From Polytrichum commune (Eukaryota; Streptophyta; Polytrichopsida; Polytrichales; Polytrichaceae), in NCBI GenBank assembly GCA_950295325.1, contig OX485804.1, positions 56,854,001 through 56,918,000 of the forward strand: a stretch of DNA of 64,000 nucleotides, written 5' to 3'. A program made the translations under genes and the position numbers. This document shows positions 26,600-38,591 of this stretch, piece by piece. The notes below the pieces were generated by a model that saw nothing but the letters and a program-made list of their open reading frames with translations, did no database searches and was not told the origin of the DNA. Positions within the stretch are counted from its first letter, which is position 1. Every line of letters starts with the position of its first letter.

Positions 26600-27165
26600 G
26601 TATGTGGGTGTTATTTGGTTCAATTTTTCTTGTCCTCCAACTCCTATCAATTTATTTACACAATGAAACTTTTGTTGCATCAACAACTCAATGATGAAGC
26701 ATCAACAAAATCATATTGAAAACACAAACCTCCCTTGATTTAGTCATGATTATCAAAAGTGTAAGTTTGTTGGTTTCTTAATGACATACATAGGTCCTCA
26801 CGACTTTTATTTTTTATCATGACATCTATGTTTGATTGGTGTGTTACAAGGTTAGAATTAAAGGATATATACCATTAAGACACATGTTTGAAAGAGATTA
26901 CATTACCCCTTCCAATTTCATAAACTACACACTTAGTATACAACACAATTGGAGGGACCTAAATATATAGTTAAGGAATCAACAAACAAACACACACTTC
27001 TAGTAACTGTAACTAAACTAGGGGAGGTCCCATTTTCAACATGGTGTTTGTTGGTGTTTCATCATAGGGTTGCTAATGCGATACAACTTTGAAGGTGTAA
27101 ATGTGATCAAAAGAAGATGGAGAACAAGAACAACAAACCAAATAACACCCACATACCTAATATGT
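26600..27165 (+). repeat. Dispersed repeat C, long copy
   Basis: Contains both the 5,205-5,330 piece (26,600-26,700) and the 17,882-18,235 piece (26,835-27,165) in one unit, so it shows the fuller extent of the family. Non-coding as far as can be read. Confidence 0.65.
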
Positions 27166-27794
27166 GTTGTGAATTCCATTTATCCCCTTCCATCAAAGAA
27201 AGATTGGAAGTTGATATAGCATACACAATTTGTTGACGTTGAGAAGTAGCACCACACTAGACCGATTTTGGTATTTAGTGACACTCGCTATTTGAAATCA
27301 CACCATACTATATAAGTTCCGCTTTTTACCCACAAAGGTCAAATAGGTTGTTTGGACATTATAAATGCCATAATTATGGTGCTCGGTACAAACTTACATT
27401 CTAAGTACGAGATTATGCCACAATAAATACCCCGATAGTGAGGTACACTAAATACCATAAACAATGTAGTGGATGATCTCGTAAGTGTGCAAATAGTGAA
27501 AACGTCTAATGATTATTAAAATTTATGTGGTGGCAAACCACAAATTTGTAGGAAGGTAAATAAAGTGCATGTACATATTACAATGCTTTCTTACATCATC
27601 AGGCTCACACTTATAGCACGGAGTGTAGAAATTTGCAAGAAGTTGTAATTATTTTCCTAGGATTTCGTGGGTCACCCAACTGAATGTATGTGTTGGCTAG
27701 TGTTATGACCATTTGGGTATCTAAAATGAGAATTTCATTATTATTATATCATAACATTAGGGTATGGGTTAATGATGCTATCCTTGTTTATGAA
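27166..27794. other. Gene-free stretch
   Basis: No supported gene, RNA or element with definable ends. Confidence 0.45.
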
Positions 27795-28060
27795 ATCAAT
27801 CGGTTCTATATATACCACACAAGAATTTTCATATCTAGGCAACTTTGTCCTAGTATCTAGAATGGTGTTGACCCAAATAATGGCAAAGGTATACAAAGGT
27901 TCTCTCACCTTGACATACCCATCAAATATTGATATTTGACTAGTATTCCAATTTGATACCCATGACATGTCTTTTGATATTGTTATTGACGTTGATTGTT
28001 GAAACTAGGCATTCACCTATATGTAACTAGTCCAACATTGGTATAAACCAAGGTTGGTCT
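27795..28060. repeat. Repeat K, copy 1 (coding-like on minus strand)
   Basis: Collinear with 28,190-28,310 plus 29,020-29,185 (direct, split copy) and, for part of its length, with the reverse complement of 30,075-30,215. A minus-strand frame here gives a peptide with S-Q-I-S-I-F-D-G-Y-V-K-V-R-E, which matches G-Q-I-L-I-L-D-E-Y-L-K-M-K-E from the inverted copy, followed by W-[VI]-N-T-I-L in both. Shared amino-acid pattern despite nucleotide divergence suggests a decayed coding sequence of unknown identity. Confidence 0.6.
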
Positions 28061-28189
28061 GGTACCGTCTTTTCTTGATATCATTGGAGTATACGAAATG
28101 AAGACTATACATTTTTTTGGTACCACTAAGTTATGGTATTTAATGGTTTTTTTATAATATTTTAAAAAAATTTATTTCCCCCGATACTA

Positions 28190-29185
28190 TTTGGGTCTAT
28201 ATTGGTTGCCATGCAAGATCTTTCATATTTGGGCAAAATCTTTCAAGTATTAGTATGGTTTAGAATAATATTGACCCAAAAAATAAGTCGAGGATACAAA
28301 GATGCTCTCATATTGTTCTCCCTGTTTAGTCTGACACGTTTGGGAAACACAAAAAAATCGTATTATCAAGGTGTCGTCTTCTCATTAATATGACAAATGG
28401 CGTGAAGTTGTCGTATCATTGAGGGAATGTAGAAACATAAGTAATATGAGCTTTATATGTATATAAATATATATACACACACAATGAGTTTAAGCAATAT
28501 AGATGGAATGAAATAATAACTTATAACCCCAAACAAATACAAATATTCTCGAGAACTTTTGAAAGAGGAGTCCAAAGTTCTTTGGTGTTGCCTACCCAAA
28601 TTAGCAACTGTCATCTTATCTAAATTTCCTATTAACTTTTGAAAACTAATAATTTCATTGACACCAAAATATGAAGAGTTTTCTAATAAGAAACTAGACA
28701 ACAATGATGCATGACGTTTAGTGACATACTAGGCAAGAGGCCACTCTAACCGTAACCATGTCCACTCCACATTAGTAACCCTAATTATCATTAAGTTCCC
28801 AATGATAAGTGAAGTTCCCAAGTAGTTTCCAAGTGAAAATGGATATATTTTAGATGTACATAACACATATGAAAGGAATTTTAGCATTGACTATCTCTTT
28901 AATATGACAAAATGGAGATTCTTAATGTCGCATGATTGAGTGTCACAATCGTATAAAAGGAGTTTTGAGACTAAAAAGTTTGGTCTTCCAAAAATGTGTC
29001 GTGATATCGAGGGTGTCATAGCAATGAGGTTAGATTGTATTAACATGCCCACCAAATATCATTATTTGATTGAGTTTACATTTCTAATATCCGTTGATAA
29101 ATTATTTGATATTGTTACCGATGTTGATTAATTATTGATACCATGAATTCACTTAAATACCATATCAACACTAGTATAAACCAAT
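28190..29185. repeat. Repeat K, copy 2, split by about 700 bp
   Basis: The first half (28,190-28,310) matches 27,795-27,915, with TGGTTTAGAATAATATTGACCC for AGAATGGTGTTGACCC. The second half (29,020-29,185) matches 27,910-28,060, with CCACCAAATAT and GATATTGTTA-CGA-GTTGATT. The intervening 28,311-29,019 has no counterpart in copy 1 and may be an insertion; no terminal repeats were found for it. Confidence 0.55.
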
Positions 29186-30074
29186 GTGGGATTGGCATAT
29201 GCATGATATCAATATATAATACTATCAACATTGATATCAAAAAATCTATCTGGACAAGTTGAAGAGTGTACTACCAATCATATATTAATTCTTTGTCGGT
29301 AGTACACAATAAAAGCGTCTTTGTATACCCGTGTCATATTTGGAGCAATATCACCATAAGGTATGTGCACTTCCAACTCTACATACAAATATGAGTGTTA
29401 AATCATGGAGTTGAAGAATTGATTATGTGATAATTTTTCAATAAACTAAACAGTTGGTGAGAATCTTGTAATCAAAGTTTGTATGCTCCTAGGTTCTCTA
29501 GTCAAAGTGTAGATAACATGATTTACAAAGCAATGTTGTAACGTGGTCCATTTTGAGGTTCACATGTGCTTAGAATGGCACTATTCAATGTCAAAAGCGT
29601 GTGTAAAATAATATAGTCTACTACATTATATATTTATATAGGACATTTTGTGATTTAATGGGACATAAAAAAGATTCACTCCGATTGTGATTGTTGTAGA
29701 AACCTCTCATGCAACAATGGCATTTCAGTCATTCTCACTCTAGTTTGTCAATAGTTTGTCAGTGCTTGATGTTCGGACCATGTGTTGTGCCAAATCAGAG
29801 GCACAACCTTAGACCATCGTCGATGTAAGCCTCATTTGAGTCTCATTTCCAAAATCTAAGGACATTTTGGTACATAAAATAACCTCAAGTTAATTGATTA
29901 CATGTAGTTCAACTTGAGAGGTTTGTGCAATCACACTTACATGAAAAAACATTATGATTCACTATTTCCCAATTTTAATTTAAAAGGCAACCAATTGCCT
30001 CTACATGCACGCATTCCGAAATGATGTATTTCACGGTTTCATAATCAACGTCAATAATGGTCTCAAAAAACGTA
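29186..30074. other. Gene-free stretch
   Basis: No supported gene. Confidence 0.45.
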
Positions 30075-30215
30075 CCCATGGGTACCAGAATTATAATACC
30101 GGTCAGATTTTGATACTTGATGAGTATCTCAAGATGAAAGAGTCTTTATTTACCCGAGTTGTTCTTTGGATCAATACCATTCTAAAACACATGCATACTA
30201 GAGCAATTTTGACAT
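30075..30215 (+). repeat. Repeat K, inverted copy
   Basis: Plus-strand sequence encoding the L-D-E-Y-L-K-M-K-E and W-I-N-T-I-L pattern, inverted relative to 27,795-27,960. It ends close to a GACATGATG. Confidence 0.55.
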
Positions 30216-31129
30216 GATGTATAGATGCAAATGACCTTGGAAACCAAAACACTGTCAAATTCCCATTCCCTATTGGTATCAAAAAGGTGAAATCCCTGTC
30301 AAAAATACCCCATCAAAAAGAGGATATCACACCAAAACTAGTTTTGAGCAAACCACAGGTTGAAATCAAGAGGCCATAGTCTGGTTCCATCTTCCATTTT
30401 AAGTACAACAATCATAATCTTCTTCACCATGAATTACCGAAAGGTTTACAACATCAGGAAGTTGAGTACAGAGGGAATACATACATCTATTTATATATTC
30501 GTCTCTTGTCTCTGTAGTCCAACTTCCAGAACATGTGAGGTAGAAAAATGGAAAGCAGTGAACGTGAGCTGATTCGGCCAGAAAGAGTGGCTTGAAAATT
30601 TGGTGTGTGGTATTTTTCAGAGATGGAGTAGAGGAAATGATGAGGAATGCAAGTTGTTTCGTAAGTTTATTTCATGTGATTAAATAAGTTACATTTTTCG
30701 AACGAGGCAAGTAGGTCAACCCCCCCCCCCCCCCAATTGTATAATAGAATCTCCCTAGTTTGAGCACCAAAATATCTTATTGTGCATACAAAATGCAAAG
30801 AAAACAGTTAACTCAGTGACACCCAAAAGTGATCCCAAGTGGTGTGGAATGGGACCTATCCAACCAATCATTGTATCCGGCCTGTCACTACATACTTTAC
30901 GGGCCATCATTTTTAGAATTAGTCATTATGGGTGCACACAAGAATCATTCTACTCCTAGTCTAGTGCACCGATAGTGGTCATTCGTTGTTTCCGTTTTTC
31001 TACCGTGTGTCCTAGAATTTATTGTTTCCCTGCTCTCGAACACACTCTCCGATTATGTAGTCTTTTCAATTTCTAGGGTTGTGAAGAGTTGAGATGCGTG
31101 GCATGGATTTGTTGTGATTAAATTGAGTA
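30216..31129. other. Gene-free stretch
   Basis: No supported gene. A 15-C run lies at 30,720-30,734. Confidence 0.45.
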
Positions 31130-31545
31130 GACTCTTAGAGTATTCATAAAGTCTTTCAAAAGAGGGACGAAACCGTGGGTTTGATCAAGACTTCACTAGC
31201 TCATTGTGTATCGAAGCCTATTTTGAAAGTTGGGTGAAACTTTTGGGACTTTCTCTTTCCACCTCTCAAACTTTGAGAGAGTTTTGGGATGTAAAATGGG
31301 GCATGTGCATGAGAATTGTGATTCTAAATTCACCTGGATTTGTCTATGCAAGGCTAGCTTGACCCACCCATCCTAGTAAGACAACCTAGACAGCTGGTTT
31401 GTAATAGCCCAACACCACTCTTTGTATATGATAATTTAAGCATCAAGAAAACCTGAACGACATTGTGTTAATTGTCATAGCCTCAAGGTTCGGGACTACT
31501 CCTTTGCTTTCATCTACTTTATTTTACGGACAACTTTATCGACTC
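31130..31545 (+). repeat. Dispersed repeat F, copy 3
   Basis: Collinear with the 24.6 and 13.3 kb copies: GGACGAAACCGTGGGTTTG, AGCTCATTGTGTAT, GAAGCCTATTTTGAAAGTTGG, CCATCCTAGTAAGACAACCTAG, AACACCACTCTTTGTA. All three are in the same orientation, spaced about 11.3 and 6.5 kb apart. Confidence 0.7.
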
Positions 31546-32179
31546 TTCAATTTTCCCGAGATTCAACCCCTCAGTGGATAACATTACCAAGTTTCACAAC
31601 TTCTCATACATTTGGGCCTGAGATTCATAGATATTGGATCTATTCACACTAAAACGACGACCACTTAATGAATTTAGAGATCTCCACTCAAGGTTCACAC
31701 TAGATTAGGCACTGACCCTTCTTCAATATTATAGTCTGAATCAAATATGCAATCCATTCACCAAACAACCAATAACTGAATAGAGCGAATGACAATCAAG
31801 TGAATATGAAAGATTTAGTTTACTGGGAGTGATTCAAATTTCTCTAAAGAAAATTTCTTCCAGAAGCAAATGAAGTTGATGATTTCTAGTTCATACAAAT
31901 CTCCACACCCAATAATCACAATGACGCTCTTTAAACACAATGAATCGTTTTGATTGATGTTAACTCGTACACCACACCAGTGATGAAGTTGTGGAGAGCA
32001 CTCTGATCTTGCGCTTAGAAATAAGCGCCTGACTTCATGTATTTTTAGAAACATACATTCAACAGCTTACAGTGCATGCACTCCCAGACAGACACTTCTC
32101 ACCCACAAGCATTCCAGGCTCCAAAGGTAATTGCTTCGCAACTCCCGGAAATGCACACTCACTGCTTACACAATAATAA
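31546..32179. other. Gene-free stretch
   Basis: No supported gene; the 79-codon minus frame at 31,815-32,054 has no motif. Confidence 0.4.
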
Positions 32180-32727
32180 GGGCCAAGTTCCATGTGCCGG
32201 TCCCGGTCCGTTTTTTAAATGGGTGAGAAACGGGTGACATCATCCAAAAAATGGGTGATGTCACCCATTTTATGGAGGGGTACTTCTATGTGGGGTGCCG
32301 GTTTTTTTCGATTTCCTACTTTCTAACTAAATTTGGTGAGTGACAAGACATGACACTTTATGAAGGTCACCGGCAATGAAGGTCATCTAGATTCTAAAGA
32401 CATCATAAAATACACTTTCCCTAGGATTACTCCTCAAAAGAAGGGATTAGAAGAACAAAGTGGCCTTTAGTATCCAAGGGTGTACCCTAGGTGACCGGCC
32501 AATCCGGTCACCGGAGCTTTCTAACCGGCACATGTCCTTCTTGTGACCGTTAGGACCGCCGGTCCTTTGGCACCCGTTCTTGCACAACACAAAATGTGGG
32601 ACACCCATTCATAGGGGGTACCGGTCCTTGGGTGAGAAGGATGGGCACATGGCACCACCCTCTTTTCACCGGCCCACCCATTTATTTTGAAAAAAACGGA
32701 CTGGGACTAGCACATGGAACTTGGCCC
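32180..32727. mobile_element. Tourist-like MITE with GGGCCAAGTTCCATG ends
   Basis: The ends form an inverted pair about 40 bp long: GGGCCAAGTTCCATGTGC from the left and the same read inward from the right, continuing through GGTCC or AGTCC, then CGGTCCGTTTTTT or CAGTCCGTTTTTT. The element is 548 bp. Flanks are TAA (32,177-32,179) and TTA (32,728-32,730), consistent with the TWA target of PIF/Harbinger elements or with TA alone. The interior repeats CGGTCC and CACCGG motifs and is non-coding. Confidence 0.85.
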
Positions 32728-34898
32728 TTATTGCCAGCCGAATTCACCTCGAGACTCAAACTATACTCAATTAGTAGATGAATTAATTTGCGGAATCACT
32801 CCTCGAATTCCTCTAATTCACAAATCAAAGACCAGTGCACTCTTCCTGGCTGAGCAACAAAGTCCAAGTTTCACTAGCATTCAAAACACAATTAATACCT
32901 CACAGATTGCAGCACATCCGGATTTGCAATTTGAGATTGATTTTTTTATTAATAATAATAACAATAAATGCAAGTTTTGTTTGAAGGAAAATTCAGCAAT
33001 GCTTCGGTACTTTATAGAATATGAGTTCAGCCTCTTTGCTTCTACAAATGTCAACTACTTATAATCAAAATTGATGAGACTTAAGAGCTGTATGTGTTCC
33101 TATGAGACTGTAGTCTCTTTTAATCCTTACTTCAAGAATTTCCTAAGCTATAGGCTAGGTTAACAACCACATGCTAGATACACATTATTCAGTTGGTATC
33201 GGCCGCCCCATTCCAATAATATCAATGAGAGTGTTTCACCCGATTTATCGGGTTGAAGCTATTGGTAAGAGAGAATAAGCAGGTATAGTTTGGAATTCTA
33301 TGTGACTTGCTTATTCCCGGCCCCACCCAACATACAATGACCGTTGAATAATGTTATGTAAGAGACTTTAATTTCGTAAACTCTTGTGTACATTGCGCTG
33401 TCATTTCTAGCTTTTCAAATCCAAACATTAGCTCCACATATCCCAAAGATGCTATGCTCCTTCTTCAATTATCGGCAACAAGTTCCATGCAGACAACATC
33501 AAAATTTAATACAACATTCATCACCTAAGTGTGAACGTTAGTGGGATTGGCATCAAACCCCCAAGATTTTCACATCATCAAGTCAAGGTCCACCTAATGA
33601 GCCCATCATAATATGACTAGTGCCAAATCCCATTGTCGGTGTTTCGCATTGCAGTGAACACTACCTTTAATGTGGTCATACCACATTGCAAGACGCGTAC
33701 ATTGGAAACTTGCTGAAGAATGCTTTAAACCAATTTATGTGCACTGAAACTCCAATTGACCTGAAATTAGCTAGGTACCTAAAACTAGCGCCCACATAAG
33801 ACACATATACATGAACACCATTTTTAAATACAATGAGAACTTAAGTTAGCTTAGGTTTAATGGCTCTAATATATAACTACTCCAGTATATGAGAGAGAGA
33901 GAGAGAGAAAGATTTTACTCTTGGTCAAAGCTCCCTACTTCAATGTAATACGATGCATGGTGGAGGGGCAATGCCTACTACCTCATGCTGGAGGTATTCG
34001 CTTTTGGATAAAGATAAGGGTCATGGGCCCTCCGGTATTTGGTAGGTATACTTTGTTATTTGGTGGGCAAGGATGGGTGGGTCGGCGGGTTTTTGGGTGC
34101 GTTAGATGTGAAGGCCCAAGTGGCCGTTGAAACACTTAATATGTGTGAGGGATTCACTATGCCTAAGTTGAGACTATTGCCGGGGCATGTCAACTACCTT
34201 CGCAAGGTTTGAGTTTTGTTGACATTTTGTAGTTTGAATGTTGGGATTCTATCAAACTACAGAGAATAGGGATTCGATGGCTCCCCATGCATTATTTGTT
34301 AGGAATTAGCACGGTGAAGTATTTGAGGATCGTGATGTATATGTGTGTTTTATGCATGCATGTATGACTTTTGTAGGGGACAAACCAGAGTTGGTTGTTG
34401 AGGATATATGTATGATAGCCCCCATGCAAACTTCAAACCCTTATAGCGTTTACATATGTATACTTTTGGTGCGTTGGAATCCACTATCAACTGTTAACAA
34501 TAGTCTTCGTAAACATACTAAAGTGCATCTACTCAGTGCTTTAAAGTGATGGTATTACCATCTACCTTTTTTGATCACTGCCCACAATAGCTGTACCCAC
34601 GTTTGTATCATCACCGAAATGTTTTTGAGGCCCATGTTGGAGCCCTTCATATGCGGTCCTAAGCTAAGCTCGTAGATCTCAACCCACCTTTGTCGAGATA
34701 TATATGTAGTGGGGGTTAGGTTTCCAAGACCACATCAAAAGGAGGGGCCGTAGGTACTCTTTACAGCCTTAGCAGGACAGGCTCATTCGACAGAGATGCT
34801 CCGGTCCCCGAAACGAAAGCAAAAGTGTGAGTCCATCACTTCCTCATGCAAAACTGGCCTGGCACCAATGCAAAGATTGAGATATATATATGTGTGTA
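32728..34898. other. Gene-free stretch
   Basis: No supported gene. The 116-codon plus frame at 32,714-33,064 begins inside the MITE end and has no domain features. An (AG)n tract lies at about 33,891-33,907. Confidence 0.45.
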
Positions 34899-35648
34899 AG
34901 GTAGAGGGTGCTAAAACCAACACCCCTCCCAAAACCAACACCCTCCCAAAACCAACACCTATAAATGCTTCCCAATTACCAACACTCTATTACCTTGAAG
35001 CGTTCCCCATGGTGCAGCAGTGTATGGGCGCAGGGAGTGATGCTTTTAGGTGCCATTAGTGGCACCACCTCATAGCGACCTCCACTACCTTCATGTAGGG
35101 TAGGTGACGGGCTTCATTCTATCGTGGGTTGGTTCAAGGTGGGTCTAGGGTGGCTTGTCAATGCCTATTATAGCCATTCTATGCACGCAAGGGGGGGGGG
35201 GGGTTATAGCCATTATGTTCACAAAGTCATGGAAGTAGGCCTACAAAGCACAAAAGGGGTTGGTACCCAGGATGTAAGGTGATGGTTTTGCAAGTGAACT
35301 AGGTGGGATCGTGGAGGTGGCCATGTGGCTTTGCACACCGTTACTGGTTGATCTTCGATCTAGCTTGGGTCTAGTACCCAACTATGTTGTGTTGGTTCTA
35401 GGCAATGAACGTGGGGGTCCGCATCATATCCAAGGTCGTCATGCACGGGGCCTAGGGATTGGTTTAAGGGAGCTAGTGGTTTTGACTTTGAATATTCATC
35501 AAATATCTAATTGAGGCTAAAATAAATATTTCCTTTCTTTATACCTATGTTAGAACAAAGGCTAATATAAACATATACTTTTCATATCAACCATGTAGCC
35601 ATATGTATGTGCAATAGCTTAAAGTGTTGGTTTAAGCACCCTCTACCT
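34899..35648. mobile_element. MITE with AGGTAGAGGGTGCT ends and TA flanks
   Basis: The left end AGGTAGAGGGTGCTAAAACC is inverted at the right end (AGGTAGAGGGTGCTTAAACC read inward), and the match continues through AACAC, about 26 bp. TA flanks at 34,897-34,898 and 35,649-35,650 fit a TA target duplication. The element is 750 bp, non-coding, with three CCAACACC direct repeats just inside the left end and a 13-G run in the middle. A right-end-like sequence also occurs alone at about 48,262-48,284. Confidence 0.8.
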
Positions 35649-35998
35649 TATATGTGTATACACACACACAATGACTTACGACACAGCTAGCTCTAGGCTT
35701 CCTCATTTAGACTCACAGTTTCCCTTCTTTTCGCGGTTTGTAACGATGGCAACTTTGCCTATTATCATCCTTTTAAAGCATCTCAACACGAATGTTATAA
35801 ATACATTTGGTTATGCATTTTAGCATCTCTTTCACATACCAAAATAATTTTGGTCTTCGTTGAATTGATATAGGATGTTCTTTTAGGATACGAGCAACCA
35901 TGGCTCATGTAATACTCTCCTATCCTTCACACCCACTTAATGAAAATACACCTCTTATCCATTAACGTATGGGGTGTAAACAATGATATATTTATACA

Positions 35999-36041
<43 letters not shown>

Positions 36042-36139
36042 GGGGGGGGGGTATTCGAGACTACATATGTAACCTTTCCCCAAACATAGATGTCTTGTGT
36101 TTGTAAGAGCATAAACTAAGAGGGGATAAGGTGAAAAGA
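35649..36139. other. Gene-free stretch with (TA)n and G-run
   Basis: A (TA)n tract at about 36,003-36,032 passes into T9 and then a G10 run (36,042-36,051). Nothing coding. Confidence 0.6.
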
Positions 36140-36940
36140 AACATTCGGACACTGAAAAAGTGACAATTTTTGGTCCCTCAAAGCTAGTCCAAGCAACAAA
36201 GTTGAAGATGGGAAGATAGGAGCCGGGAGAGGGGGCATCGTTCTATACTCCCACCCTGGAATGCAACCTCTGATTCTTGATAAAGGATCCGTTGTTGACA
36301 ATAGAGTTTGATGGATTAAACCCAAAGGACTAGAAGGCGGACATCTTGGCAAACTTAATGTTTGTGCATCGAACATGGTGGGAGAATGATGTGCTATGTG
36401 GAACGAGGTGATCCAATCTCTTCCAACGGACTGTAGATGGATCATGACGGGTGATTTCAATATGGTAGAGAGCCGGGTGGATAGGTCCATGTCATCATGT
36501 AGTCGGTTCATGGGGGTTAAGAGAGGAGTTGGCATGGGCAAACATCAAAAATAAATATAATATTGATAATTATTGTAGCAGAGAGGATGGCCCTCTCTAC
36601 TCATGGGATAACCTTATGCATGACAATATCAAGGTTCTTGCTAGGCTGGATAGATTTTACTCTTTCTCTAGCTCGGTTTAAAACCCATCTTCTCATATTA
36701 CGCATCACAAGATCTTGGGTGATTCAACCTTCTCCGACCACCACCCGGTCTCCTTTCGTATCAATCTTAGCAATAGTGTTCCAGGTGGTTCTTCATCGAA
36801 AGCCAATGCTAGATTTCTTCAAGAGGCCAAAGGATCCGATTAAAGCACTATGGGAAGTCTCCCCTCCCCAAATGCAATTCTTCACTAAATCGAGAAAATT
36901 AATCAGGTAGAAACCCTCGTTGTGAATCAAGTTCCAACGC
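36140..36940 (+). pseudogene. Decayed LINE apurinic-type endonuclease domain
   Basis: Conceptual plus-strand translation, jumping frames and stops, gives the ordered hallmarks of an exonuclease-endonuclease-phosphatase domain of plant L1-like LINEs: a Q-A-T-K-L block near 36,190 (canonical Q-E-T-K-L), R-G-G-I-V-L-Y at about 36,228-36,248, W-I-M-T-G-D-F-N-M-V at about 36,438-36,467, Y-S-W-D-N with R-L-D-R-F at about 36,597-36,657, and G-D-S-T-F-S-D-H-H-P-V-S-F at about 36,717-36,757. The catalytic Asp-His pair of the last block is present, but several in-frame stops (mostly TGA) and at least one frame change make it non-functional. No reverse-transcriptase domain could be followed downstream, so the copy is truncated or rearranged. 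Confidence 0.85.
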
Positions 36941-38588
36941 CATCCCTATGATATTTCATGGCAATATTTCATCCACAAACTTTTCCTTTGGGCCTTTAGG
37001 CCTTCACCTCCTAGTGTGAAGTGAACTTGGACAGTCTCCGCCTTTCCGACCAATGAGAGCTCTTACATTACCATGGTCAGGGGCCTTCAGCCTTGTGTGT
37101 GAAATGGCCCTAAGAGAGTTTTGAGGAAAATCACTTATGGTCTAGATCGGAAAACCTTTAGAGGTTAAGCACCATAGTTCAAAGCGGTTTTGACTTGCCA
37201 TATTTGATGAATATGAGTGGGGTGAGAGTATTTGGATTTTGAGTGTCATGTAGGAGGATGACTAAGAGAGCACTTGCTAACTTCTATGATTTCAGAAGCG
37301 CTGTTCAAAGGAGAATGATTTGCCCTTTTCAACACAATTTCATTCACTTGCAAATGATCATGGGGGCTGCCCATTTACGTTGTTTATTTTTTTTACTTTT
37401 AAAATTTGTCATTTAACCTACCGAGAGACTCCATCCACTATGGAGCTATGGATGCAATTGCAAACACGTTTCCGAATATATAGGTTGTGTTCTAATCATT
37501 GTTGCACTGGAGCCCAGGACCTAAGAAATCTCCCATTCCAATACAAACGTTGTAGGTTGTGACACATATTGAAACCCGAAAACGGGGCTTTTGCAGCAAA
37601 ATCGGGAAAGCTTTTGGGATTTAGGGAAGATGCTTGAGGAGGAGGATCCTTACATGTATGTATGTATGTATGTATTAGAGAATGGTCTTTGGGTGAATTA
37701 TGAGTGGATTATGGGTGGTTGCAAGCCGGGTTCAAATCAACGGTCATTGTTAATTGTAAATATCATGTGGAAGAGATAACAAAACATCATGGAAGAATTT
37801 TTTAATAATAATTTTCGGATTGTATATCATTTTCTAGAAGAGTATGGGTTTTACAAAATCTATTTGTTAGGTGTACAAAATATATTATTTTCACAAAGCC
37901 GAAGCCGCCGTGACCTGCACTGTTGCATGTTTTCCCAATTGTGCTCGTGAATGCCTATACTACTACATAAGAACTATAATGACAATCACAAGTTCAGTCA
38001 ATGGATATGTTTTAGCTATAAGGAATACCCATGGGCTCCACCTTTAAATTACATGGTTGTCACAAATCTCAAACTCCACATTTTTTTTCTTCTTATTTTG
38101 TTAATTTTTGGAGGAAGACATCATACCAGAAAATCGATTCCAAGAAGTATTTGAAGCAAAATAAAAAATAAAAAATATCTTTAATGTTCATGCAAGTGTT
38201 GATCCAATTTGGAGAGTAACTATACAAAATGATAAAATTTGAATTAGGAACACTATTGATATGTCAACTAAAAACGGCAGAATTTGTTCCGAATGCATGA
38301 CTTTGTACATCTAAATGCCTTGATTTGGCCTTCAAAGCTCTAAAAGGTTTAGAATGTGGATTATTATGTAGAATTTACATACTATTAGCAATATTTATAA
38401 CATGAAATAGTATGTGAACCTTATGAGGTCACCCTTCTTAATTGGATACTATATTTAGTGGTATATAGAAGGCTTGTGGTTAAGGATGGACATAAAAAAT
38501 ACACGTGTTAAAATGAAATTAGATTAAGTTGCTCATAAGCAACTTACATATTATAGGTTCGATAGTTTTCACAACTCGGATGGTCTAC
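36941..38588. other. Gene-free stretch
   Basis: This could contain further decayed LINE sequence, but no reverse-transcriptase motif was legible. A short (ATGT)n lies at about 37,651-37,673. A piece of repeat D (TTTAGTGGTATATAG, then GTGGTTA-GGA-GGACATAAAAAA) lies at about 38,440-38,505. Confidence 0.45.
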
Positions 38589-38591
38589 TAA

